Positions 45,109 through 55,751 of a stretch of 64,000 nt of DNA are shown in pieces. The first letter of the stretch is position 1. Each line of letters starts with the position of its first letter. Source of the DNA: Lytechinus variegatus (lineage: Eukaryota > Echinodermata > Echinoidea > Temnopleuroida > Toxopneustidae); NCBI RefSeq assembly GCF_018143015.1, contig NC_054750.1:1965501-2029500 (forward strand), written 5' to 3'. The translations under genes were made by a program, and so were the position numbers. The notes under the pieces were generated by a model. That model made no database searches. It was not told the DNA's origin and saw only the letters and a list, made by a program, of their open reading frames with translations.

Positions 45109-45430
45109 GGGGGCGTTGTGGTCTAGTGGTCATGACTATCGTCTTTTAATCTGAGGGAAGTGGGTTCGATTCCCAGCCATGGCGTATTTTCCTTCAGCAA
45201 AAAATTACCCACTTTGTGCTGCACTCAACCCAGGTGAAGTGAATAGGTACCCGGTAGGAAGAAATCCCTCGAATGATCGAGCGCCCGATCAAGGTAGCCG
45301 TGCTAAAGCCGGGGTAATAACATAATCATGTTAAGCAGGGTCCGCTGGGAGAACAGTTGGTGGAACTGAAGTGGCTACTCTCGGTAAAATATAACGTTAT
45401 TATTAGTAGTAGTATCATTGTTGTTATTAT
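45109..45430 (+). mobile_element. tRNA-derived SINE, family copy 1
   Basis: The head GGGGCGTTGTGGTCTAGTGG (A box) and GGGTTCGATTCCCAGCC (B box) flank a CTTTTAA loop, so it is tRNA-Lys-like. The body has TTCCTTCAGCAA, TGTGCTGCACTCAACCCAGG and GAATAGGTACCCGG, and the tail is TTATTATTAGTAGTAG. The same body occurs at 51690-51945 and 60129-60390. It lies in gene C's last intron. Confidence 0.85.
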
Positions 45431-45586
45431 GATTACAACTATTATGAAGTTTGTATTTACTATCAAAATTCACTTCATGTGATATCATGTTGCAGGCCAC
45501 AGGGATTTGTCTCTCTTTTGGAATTTCCTTACTTGTCGATCTCTTGATAAATGATCATTCCTTATATTTTACCTTAAATTTTACAG

Positions 45587-45624
45587 ATACGTCATCACGA
45601 TATCTTTTTCCAAGGGAAGTCTAG
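45587..45624 (+). CDS. gene C: candidate short terminal exon for a secreted form
   Basis: A good acceptor (TATATTTTACCTTAAATTTTACAG) in the same phase as all the others opens DTSSRYLFPREV and a TAG stop. AATAAA signals follow at 45894 and 45898. Joined to the 45002 donor it would end the protein after five SRCR domains without a membrane span. Gene A's membrane exon also begins DT, so this could instead be the first bases of a lost ancestral membrane exon. No transcript evidence is available. Confidence 0.3.
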
Positions 45625-46088
45625 ATTCTGAAAATTTAACTCGTATAATGGAGTTACATCGTAAAAGCATTTAATAGGAGATAAATGAACTGGATAATAA
45701 TTCGGTTCAGAAACCTCTTCAATGGAATCGATTGTGTACCTTCTTTTTAATCCGTGAGCAAAATGTAAAAGAAATCGTTTAGAATTTCAATTTGTTGCTT
45801 TTTTATTGACCTCAGTAATAATATTATTATTACACATCATTTATTATGCTCCATCTATCTAGTAAACTATTCCGAGGAGCAGAGGTTTAGAAAAATAAAT
45901 AAAAGTAGTCAGCACACAATGAAGAACACTTGGTTTAGATATCTTCACTGGGGGAAATAATGAACCTTTAAGTACAAAAATGTATATATAATGCATTAGA
46001 GTGTGGGTGTGTGTGCGTGAGTGTAGAAATAATGTAAGGCATTAGCTACATCTAATTTGCATTTGAATTTTTTCATATATCTTTATAG

Positions 46089-46972
46089 GCTTTACGACAT
46101 ACTCAGACGCTAGTACATCTGATGAAATGCATTCAACAAACACATTATACTTAAAGTCTTCTACGCTTATTGGAAACGAAACTACACATACTACTGGAAA
46201 TGAGAGCACCGATTACAGCACACCTCGCCGCCCGTTACACATTAATGATGCTCAAAACTTGGAAACAAATTCAGGGGCAACTTTCGTACTTAGCCTTCAC
46301 ATGATAATAGTCATCGGAATCTGCACGCTAATCATTAGTATATTTGTAATCTTATCAATCGTGTACTGTTTTTATAGATTTTATAAGAGAATGGCTGCTA
46401 AGAATTCGGAAGATATTTATATGGACGTCACAAATCTATCATCACTTAACGCCCTATCTACCAGTTCGACTTATCAAGACATACACACCCCACCTGAATT
46501 ACCGGATGGGCAAAAGACTGATGTGATTCGGCACGAGTATGAATCACAAATAACCATGGATCTCGCTGGTAATGCCGACAACTTAAAAACTTTTCAAAAT
46601 ATCGGCGAGGGAGATATTCATGAATACACGGACATGAAAACCATTCGTCAAAAACACCCACGAAACGAGTACAGAGACACCGATGGCTATTGCAGAACAA
46701 ACACAGAAATGCCTTCGAGAGATGTAAAATCAATTATTGAGGGTTGTAGTAAAAGTGAAACGCTGAAAATGTCCGATGACAATGTTGGAATCGAACATTT
46801 ACCCGGAGGAAAATATGAAAACATGGCACATGGTTATATGGAAATGAAAACGGTTTACCAAAAACCGAAATCCAGAGAGGATCTCGATCTCAATGGTTAC
46901 CTTCTCCCAGACGCAAGAAATTCACCGAATCATGGCAATGCTGTAGAATATGAAACAACTCTTCTTGATTAA
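46089..46972 (+). CDS. gene C last exon: stalk, transmembrane segment, tyrosine-rich tail
   Basis: The acceptor is TTTTTTCATATATCTTTATAG, phase 1 entry, and the stop TAA is at 46970-46972 (293 residues). The first 65 or so residues are a Ser/Thr-rich stalk with N-glycosylation sequons NETT and NEST. The membrane span is LHMIIVIGICTLIISIFVIL, followed by basic FYRFYKR. Tail motifs: IYMDV, STYQDI with PPELPD, EYESQI, EYTDM, EYRDTDGY, KYENM, GYMEMKTVY and GYLLP (46835-46909), EYETTLLD at the end. YMEM, YENM and YTDM fit the p85 SH2 consensus. Compared with gene A the stalk is much longer, while the tail keeps the motif order. Confidence 0.9.
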
Positions 46973-47744
46973 ATAACTCGAACATTAATTTCCCTGTAAT
47001 AATGAAAAGATCCTATTCAGACAAAACCCAAACAGTGTAAACGCAAGTATATGGAAATAACGCCTGTTTTCCAATATTCTGTTACAGAAAACAACACAGA
47101 TCCGAATACCTTCGTTTGGCAATGTTTGGGTGACTATTCCGCAGTGGGGACAGAGCAGAAGGTGATAAACTGTCGAATGAATAAGTTCTGATTTAACTAT
47201 GGAGAGCCGATTGGGGCACAAATCCCTAACAGTATACATCAAATTCATTAACTCATATCACACCCAAATTGTCTGGGAATGAAAACTGAAGTATTTTTAA
47301 AGCATATTTCATCATTATGAAAGCAAAAGGAAACAAAATAGTAAACATTAGAAATATACAATATAAACAGAATGTTAGAATTTTTCGCTCCCCATAATTT
47401 TAGCACAGACTTAGACCATGGTCTAAATTAAACCAGACTTCAGAATACGGGCCATTGACTTAAAATGTTCACCGACAACATCTCAGATTTTGACATTTAA
47501 GTGACACATTGAATGATGTATAATACTACTGTATCGTGTATTTAAATCTGGAAATAGGCTGGAAAGCACATATTTCTTTTCTGATGCTCTACATTGGGTT
47601 TTTTTTGTTAAAATTCGTGTATAGAATTTCAAACAGTAGGCAAGAATAAAAGTTATTTATGGCCTTTTTCGTCAAACACATGAGCTAAAGGATTTTTTTA
47701 CATATGTTATCAACTTTATATACTCCGGGCAGTTTTGAAATTGG
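46973..47744. other. gene C 3' UTR and flank
   Basis: No coding recognised. AATAAA at 47645-47650 is one possible polyadenylation signal. Confidence 0.4.
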
Positions 47745-47764
47745 ATATATGCCCCCCCCCCCTT

Positions 47765-47795
<31 letters not shown>

Positions 47796-48445
47796 TCCCT
47801 CATATCTCGGCCGTTAATTACCACTTTTCACCACTTGCGTCACCCATGACGCATTTCTCAATGCTTGACAGTAAGTTGTACCGAAATCATTTAAGTTAAT
47901 TTCTAATGAACTATTTGATTAATTATACCTATCGATGTTTAATTTTCGGTCAAACTTTTTAAAAAACATAATAGATGAAAATCCATATTTTGTTGTTCGA
48001 AAAAAAATCCGAAAAAGAAATCCTACGGAAATTGATTTTTCCTTACGGTTGTAAGGCAGACGCTTTTTAAAATGAGCCAACACACCGATTATAATGATCC
48101 AAAGCAAAATTTTGGTCTCGACACTTTGTTAGGATATCGCCATTGCAGATATGCCCTCCTCCCCCTCTTTCCCTCTCTGTCTCTCCCTCAGATCTCGGCC
48201 GTTGATTACGTGATCGCTAGGAAATTTTACCACTTGCGTCACCAAAGACCTATTACCCAAAGCTTGATAGTAAGTTGTACCGAAATCATTAAAGTTAATT
48301 TCTAATAATTAACTATTTAACTAATTATACTTATTAATGTATAATTTTGGGCTAAGCTTTTTTAAAAAGACCTCTTGAATTTCCGACCTCTCGGTTGTGA
48401 GGCAGACACTCTTTCAACTGAGTCAACACACCGATTATAAAGCTC
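47745..48445 (-). repeat. two tandem copies of a SINE-like unit with tRNA-Val-like heads
   Basis: Units at 47745-48110 and about 48145-48445 share ATCTCGGCCGTT(A/G)ATTA, CCACTTGCGTCACC, AGTAAGTTGTACCGAAATCA and end in tRNA-like sequence. On the minus strand the heads read GTGTTGGCTCA and GTGTTGACTCAGTTGAAAG with anticodon loops CTTACAA (TAC) and CTCACAA (CAC), both Val. Each body also has a CT-rich run. Confidence 0.6.
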
Positions 48446-48607
48446 CATAGCTAAACTTGCAGCAACAACACTACAATGTCGGGCGAGCCCAGAGTAACAA
48501 ATTTAATTGAATGTAATATTTTATCATCTGCCTTCACAATCAATGGCAGAACTTGAACACTCTAAAATATGTTAATATTCTGGGGGCTCACTAACTTTGT
48601 AGCAGCA

Positions 48608-48609
<2 letters not shown>

Positions 48610-48676
<67 letters not shown>
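48610..48676. repeat. (AT)n microsatellite
   Basis: About 66 bases of pure TA dinucleotides. Confidence 0.97.
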
Positions 48677-48677
<1 letters not shown>

Positions 48678-51600
48678 CATACATATATATACTTTACTAA
48701 ATATGTTTTACCTGTCTGATGTGATGACTGTGCAAATTTTAGACGGGATCGTTAAAAATGACAATTCCAGAATCTGTGTTATTCATTACCATTTTTGTGC
48801 AGAGTTGTACATTACATGCACCATATTTCACTTATCTACACATCCAGTTATTTGGTTACATAAATTACACATCATTTCCATTTTATCTCTCCTCCTCCTG
48901 CTATGTATATTCCGTCCTCATTCGTTTGATCTTTACCTGACACTTTTATTGAAGACTGTCCACTAATATGTGTGCATCTTGATCTGCGCATATTTTATCC
49001 TACGTGCTTTGATGGATGAACAGGTGATTTATAAGCTACAGGTATCAGCTGATTTTCCCCTAGATCTGCATTCCAACGGCAGATTCAATATATTATTTTA
49101 TTCAGCTAATTAGCTGAAGATAATCAATGGATCCATTCGTTTAGATACCGCTACAATTTCAGAATACTCCACTCTACATTGTTACAAAGTATGACGAATA
49201 TTACCTCGAGTTTGAATAAATGGTTGAGTAGCTTAGAATTTTTTTCTTACATAGATACAAAGCATTAGGCGCGTTATTTTTTTCATATCTTTTGTTTCAA
49301 AAAGCACATTTGCTCCAACAGTAGTGCTAATAGTTTAAAAACAAGATCACGAATCTCTATTTTTTACACGTTTTTGGTATACCTTCCACTTTGCATTAGT
49401 ATTAGTAATATGTTTAGTTTATAAGAGTACAATAACTTTGTATGCGATTACAAGTATAGCATAAAAGTTACTCCAGATGTGTTTTATATGAATTCAAATC
49501 ATGTTACAGTATTGTCTGTTTCATGAAAAAAGTGACTTAGTAGTGTAAAGTAAATTTTAAAACTTACATTTCATTTTTTAATGCCATCTATTCTTATTTA
49601 ATGTTTTATTTATGTTCTGTTACCACGTATGATGTATATTATGTATTTTTCTCATTTTTTTTCGAAAGAAAAAAGTTCAAGTTCGAAATCCGGTTCTTAG
49701 AGGATTCCACTTGGAAATATTGAGATCGTTATCAATCAGTAAACATCACGGAAATTGAGGAGTACACGTTACTTTGATACTTCTTTTTGGTAAAAGTTAA
49801 GTACTGTCACTGATTAATGTTAGGGATGACTATTGAGATGTTGATTATTGTATTGATAGTATACTATCATGTAAATGTTTATTACCATCGCAAAGCAAAA
49901 TGGCAAGGGGTAAACAGGAAGAAACTGATAATAACAATCACTCCTAGAAACACTTCAGTGCGACAGAATATGAACACCTTGTTGCGTTGTGAAAATGCGT
50001 TCTCATTGTCTCCTTTTCATTTGGGGATTGATATTATTGAAATGCAGAATAAAGTTATTTTTCACGGGTTTTTCTGCTTGAATCGTTTTTATAATAGTTT
50101 GCGTGAATAAATGTTTTCTACACCCAATTGTTCGTGGAGTTTGGTATTCTGTTTTAGGTCTGGAGAGGGGGTGGGGTCTGGGCGCGAACACTGCCCAATT
50201 CTGTGGCGCGCGTTTATGATCCATTCCAAGTTTCGGAAATTAGAAGTTGATGAAAAATATCCGTGATTCGAGCCTGGGGTCTCTTAGCACAAAGAGTATC
50301 AATCAAATTCAAGTTGACTGTCAACCAATATGCGCACAAGGGACTTGCGTATGATTTTTCTTTTGACTGCGATTTTCTTCTTTCAGTGGGCCCCATGTCC
50401 TTCGGACGGTGATGGTAAATGTCAGTTCCATGGATAGATAATTCTCTTTGATTGATGTACATCTCTATATACTCAATCACACACAGTACTTTATAAATGC
50501 TACAAGATAGCTAGATCTTAGTTTGTTTTAACTCCTTCAATAATGTATTTTGCTCGATGATGATGCTAATCATTAGAATAAAAATTTTAGTAATATTAAT
50601 GATAATAATGACAACGATAACAACAATAGTAATGCAATTCATGATGTGCTAGTATCAACTCCACGAAGAGCGAAATATGTTCGATGTTTTTATTTTTCTG
50701 ACGTTTGGAAAGTAGAATATTTTTATATTATCTAATTTATAATCAATTTGTAAATTACAATTGTTTTGTAAACATAACATTAGAACACCATAGCATAAAA
50801 TTATATGTATATTGGAGAAACTGCATGTTGGGGAAATTTCCCCCAACATACAAAGTGTATTGAAACATGTGAAATAACAAAAACATTAGACAACACAAAT
50901 AGGGGATACAAACCATCTCAAATATAATGATCTATGTATGGAGTTAGCGGAATAGACAGAGGTAAAACTGATACACTTCTCGCATGATGTTCAGAGTATT
51001 CGAATGCTTTAATGTAGGAGACAGGGGTTTGCTTTTTTTGTTGGATAGCATTGCGGAGGTGGAATAGAGTGACACCGAATTCACTGTGGGCATGTCCATG
51101 CTGAAATCATTCCCCTTTTAGGATATTTTTTTCTTGGAAGGGGTTCCGGTACAACTGTGGCTGAAACTTATTTTCTAGAGCAACTCAAAGACATAGTTCG
51201 ACTAATGCAGTTTCAATGGGTGGCCCAAATGGCGCATATTGCTTTGTTATAGGCAAGCCCAATCCAAAACAAATTGCGCCATACAAGTAACCCATTGAAA
51301 TCGGGTTGGACGCAACTCTTTCTATTAATGGCTCTGTTTTCTTCTGGTAGAGAGCGCCATCTCTTGCATGAACTTCCTGGATGATCTTCAAAATAATGAT
51401 TAATTCCATAATACGAGCTATTTTAAATGCAATTTTATTTCAAAATCCACAAACGTACATAGAAAGATATTTGTCTCTTTAGAAAAGTGGATTCCTTTGC
51501 ATTGTAATATTAACGGCGATTATGAGATCGTTGATAGGGCTGCCAGAAAAGGCGTTCTGTTTTGGGAGTTTTTTTTTTGACATTGTATGATAAGGGAACT

Positions 51601-51689
51601 TGTATTCTCAAGCTTGATGTATTATAACGATATCTGGCAAGCAGATTGTAATGTTTAATAAAATGGTTTGTTTTGAATGCAATTCATTA
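48677..51689. other. intergenic DNA without recognisable genes
   Basis: AT-rich. A small imperfect hairpin with arms TTTCAATGGGT ... ACCCATTGAAA is at 51210-51302. The 97-codon frame at 49817-50110 has no family motif, no splice context that I trust and no similarity to the receptor genes. Nothing else is supported. Confidence 0.5.
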
Positions 51690-51945
51690 GCGTCGTGGCC
51701 AAGTGGAATTGTCTTCAGCAAGAAATTTATCCACATTGTGCTGCACTCGATCCAGGTGAGGTGAATGGGTACCGGACGGTAGGATTTATTCCTTGACCGC
51801 TTTAGCGCCTATTGATATGGCGGCACAGCTACGGCCGGGGTTATAATGAAACGAAGTATCAAAGCGCAGTTGAGTAATTCCACATAGTAACTGCGCTGTA
51901 TAAATTGACTTATTATTGTTATCATTATTATTATTATTATTATTA
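51690..51945 (+). mobile_element. tRNA-derived SINE, family copy 2 (internally deleted head)
   Basis: The head starts GCGTCGTGGCCAAGTGGAA, then jumps directly to CTTCAGCAAGAAATTTATCC, so most of the tRNA part (including the B box) is missing. The body TGTGCTGCACTCGATCCAGG, GAATGGGTACCGG and the ATTATTATTATT tail match 45109-45430. Confidence 0.8.
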
Positions 51946-53279
51946 TGGAAAAGGCTTCTGTGTGAAAGGGGAATCATCATTCAAACTGCAAATAAAGCTA
52001 TGCATGTTTCATAACTTGCAGCACTCGTCAGGCCTCTGTATAAGGCATGCAAAATTATCGAAACTAATAAATATTATTTTACTCTGTTTCAATACGCATT
52101 ATCGAATGAGATCGAATATCCCGAACCTCAAGCAATCGTCATCTAACATGAATTCACTGAAAGGTATTATTTAACTTTGTGAGCAGCCGATTTAAAAAAT
52201 TCTCAAACCAAGATGAAACATGTGTACAAGTGCATGTATTAGAACTAATAAACCCTGAAAACAACCATTATTGAGAATGAAAAGCTAAAACTAAGGGGCA
52301 AACCCAGATTTTGTAAATAGGCATCTTATAGACACCTAAATAGTACACATAAGTGTATGGGATGAAATTAAGATGGTGTTTCCGGTCACTTTATATTTCA
52401 ATTTTTGAAGCACTAAATAATCATTTTCGAACGCAATTTTTTCTGGGCTTCATTTTTGGAACATATCACAGACACAGGTGACAAGTGTGACCTTCTAGCT
52501 CAGATTTTTTAAAAGTCAAACCAATGTTAACATATCACTTTAATTATTGCCAATAGTTTGACGTTACATAGGCCTTCCATAGTGACTGGCTCGTATAATC
52601 TTGATAGAATGGAGAGCGCCATCATATTCAACTACTACTAAAGTATTAATAATGCATGCAATCCTATCAACACTTCCATCATAACTATCAACCCCCCCCC
52701 CCCCCAGCGTGTCCGTTCCCGTCACTATTGCATGTTATCACTACATGTTTATGTGTATCCTAAAACCTTTATGGGGTGGATTATCCGTTCAGTTCATGTA
52801 TTTTCCATTAAAAACTCAATCAAAATAAATACATACTAAAATTCATTAATGAAAATTTGAAGGACCACAAGAAAAGCATAGCTTGCGAATTTATCTTATG
52901 ATTTCAGAGGATAGTTACCATAGTAAAGATTCTTGTCAGCCAATCAAAATTAGGAAAAGTTTTCAGAACAGGGGAACGTTTCATGAAATGACAAGTCGGA
53001 CGTTTTACCCCCACAAGCCTCAGTTTATCCGACAGTTACCATAGTTAGGGACTGGTGCTTCTCAATCAGAATCAAGCAAAGGTGTCGGATCTGACCACTT
53101 GTCGAACGAAGATGATGATGAAACACTTCCCTGATGTCCAATCAAAATAAATATACACTGCAACATCTCTGGTGTTGATTCATTGCGATCCAAATATCAA
53201 AGAAATTGTGATAGCATTTGACATTCCAACTAATAATGTTTTACGGATTAGAGTTCAGAATAGATGTAGGACTAGTTAG
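51946..53279. other. intergenic DNA
   Basis: No gene recognised. A C run is at 52692-52705. Between 52880 and 53140 two related units with AGTTACCATAGT(A/T), CAATCA(A/G)AAT and (G/A)ACAAGT(C/-)GG words suggest a diverged repeat. Confidence 0.45.
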
Positions 53280-55110
53280 TTTAGTTTAGTTTCTTTCATT
53301 CTTTGCAGATCTTTAAGTTATATGCTTTTCATCCGCCGTGCCACTAAAACATATATTCTGATGACAGAAATATGCCGAAAGACACGAGCTAAGTTGTTGA
53401 TAGGTTATTAATAAGTAATTGCTGATTAAGGAAGTCCTTCCAGTTTTACATATAATGCATTATTTGATATCTTGTAATTTCTAATGTTTTGCCAACCATT
53501 CATATTTTTCCCCCGACTTTTCAGTTTTTAATGGTACCTCTGAATTCGAAGTTCGTGGCAATTTTCGCATGTGACTCGTAATATGCATTACTGTCTCGAT
53601 TTCCATGACTTTAGCAGCCTTCATCAGTGGCGTAGCTAGGATTTTTTTCCTGGGGGGTACTGGGGGTCCTTGCTGTTTCAGGGGGGCACCATTTTTTCCG
53701 GTGTGTGTGTATGTGACACATGGGCGGATCCGACTTTAATCAATAGGGGACGGGTCCCGAAACTATCTTCACCTATATTTTCCCCGATCAGTCACTTCTT
53801 AGTTTTCTTCTGATAAAACAACATAAACATTAAATAATCTCATAAGCCTTGTAAAAAAAGTGCGAGCGCGAAGCGCGAGCGATTTTTTTTTTTTTTACTT
53901 TGATGTGTTTCGTCCTGAAAAATTAATATTCTGGGCAATGTTACGTGTGATCTTGAACAAGATTCGTATGTAACTAGATGGCTACTGCGAACGCCAAGCG
54001 CGAGCAGAAAGTTTTACTAACTGTTCTAGCATTATCGAAAAGGGACCTGTTAAGGACTGCTTACAGTTACCCAAGGAGACGGTATATATTTCAATAATGC
54101 GAGCCCGAAGCGCGAGCAATTTTTTTTTTGACATTTCGACCTAAAAAAAATGGTCATTCTAAGCACTTTTTGTATTAATAAATGGGATATGTATGTAAAT
54201 AAACAATTGATGCGAGCGCAAAGACCTTAAAGCGGGACACTCTATTCATATTTTGTAAATCATAAATAGGATATAGTTAATCGGGTATCATTAATAATGC
54301 AATCGTGAAGCGTGAGCAGACAATTATTGATATACTGATGTGAAACTGGATAATCTAAGTACATTTTAAATAAAGAACATGCAGGCTATCGCGCATGTTT
54401 TAGATTTAGACGTAGAATCTGGGCATTCTGAAAACATTTGTTTATTATAACATTATGGAATACACGTAGACAATAGGAACGTGGCAAATCAAACAATGTG
54501 ACCACGCAGCGTGAGCTTCGAAATGCTGATATGTAGACTATGAAACGGACATTTTACAGCTACAGCACTTAAATTTGTTAATGAAAAAAATAATGAAAGC
54601 TCGATGTCCGAGCCAAAATATGTTTTGTATATTGACTTCAAAACTTGCTCCATATCAGCCTGTTATGCAAGATATGAATCTCATCGAACAGGCAATTCTG
54701 GCGCGAAGCTCAAGCAAAATTTTTATATAGTAACACGAAAGATTTGTGTTTTTATTTTGCAATATTTTCCTTTTCTTTTTCGTCTTTCTTCTTCTTTTCC
54801 TTTTTTCTATCTCCCTTTTTCCTTTTATTTTTGCTCTGCCATTTTTTTTCAGGGGGGCACCTGGGGGGAACACCAAATCTCAGGAGGGGGGACACGTGCC
54901 ACCCAGCCCCCCCCCCCCCCCCGTAGCTACGCTACTGGCCTTCATACTTTGCCTAGTTCAAAGGCGGAAGAATAGAGCGAAAAGGAGTTCTCATAATAAG
55001 TACAAGAATGGATTTGATGCGTTCAAGAGCTGTGGAAGTTCAGGATTTGAACTCAACTTATCAAGATTTGAATCCTACACCGAAATTACCAGAACGCTCG
55101 GCAGCCGGCA
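53280..55110 (+). pseudogene. dead fourth copy of the receptor membrane/tail exon
   Basis: The sequence follows gene B from its last intron (GACACGAGCTAAG(T/C)T, TTGCCAACCATTCAT) through the acceptor region CGACTTTTCAG, the stalk GGTACCTCTGAATTCGA and the membrane part up to TTTAGCAGCC. After a transposon (53625-54937) it resumes with CTAGTTCAAAGGCGGAAGAA, ATGGATTTGATGCGTTC and CAACTTATCAAGATTTGAAT (the STYQDL motif). A TGA replaces part of the membrane segment. Similarity fades near 55110. The presence of intron sequence shows a segmental duplication and not a retrocopy. Confidence 0.85.
53625..54937. mobile_element. hAT-like non-autonomous transposon in the dead exon
   Basis: The ends are CAGTGGCGTAGCTAGG and, in reverse complement, CAGTAGCGTAGCTACGG. 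The 8-bp target duplication GCCTTCAT is perfect at 53617-53624 and 54938-54945. Both sides carry G/C runs (GGGGGGCACC), and the interior has repeated GCGAGCGCGAAGCGCGAGC-like words at 53860, 54000, 54105 and 54305. No transposase is seen. The perfect target duplication makes it younger than the exon's decay or of similar age. Confidence 0.92.
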
Positions 55111-55289
55111 TGGTAGGGCCGTTGTGGAAAGCATTTTTTGAAACTGACAATGCCACCCTGTATAAATAAAACTACAAATAAATAAATGCTTCAAAACATA
55201 AACTATAACTTTATACAAAGTGGGGGAAGAGAGGAAAGAAACCATTTGAATGTGAAATATCATTATCTCTCAGCTTAAGCACATTTTTA

Positions 55290-55735
55290 AGGTTAACTCG
55301 AGGGTCAAGACCATCGGAAAACTGTCAACACGAAATCCCTTAGAGGTCAGTTGAGTCGATTTCTACCGCGCGTGAACGACTCAGAAAATACTTTCGAAGG
55401 AACGACCAAAAGGGTCTTCAATCGAAAGTTATCAATCTGTATACAAAAGGAATCAAAGTACCAAAACAGGTTTGGTGAGTTCTCAGAATGCTTTTAGCTG
55501 TGTTCTTGATGTATAACAGTTTGATGTCTTTGGACTTGTATGTATTCTGATTTTTTACAGCTTAGACCCAATATAATTTGATCACACCGTAGTCATAGGG
55601 CTTGTGTTCTGTTGTACACCTCATACCTAATGTAATGTTATTATACCGTTTCAACACATATGTGGTATTACCTAAATAGAACTGATATGACTGACGTACT
55701 CTCTCATTGGACAATCTGACTGACGTCTGTTACGA
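55290..55735. repeat. flank of the dead gene copy, matching gene B flank
   Basis: 55290-55440 matches 33490-33650, and 55510-55600 matches 40450-40530 (GATGTC(T/A)(T/C)TGGAC, CCAATATAATTTGATC). In this copy the two pieces are about 70 bp apart, whereas downstream of gene B they are 6.8 kb apart. Confidence 0.55.
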
Positions 55736-55751
55736 TCTTATAAGCGAATCG

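Noticed and set aside
49817-50110. Hypothetical 97-residue protein with a hydrophobic start
   Set aside because: No homology recognised, no supporting splice or codon signal, in a gene-free AT-rich stretch.
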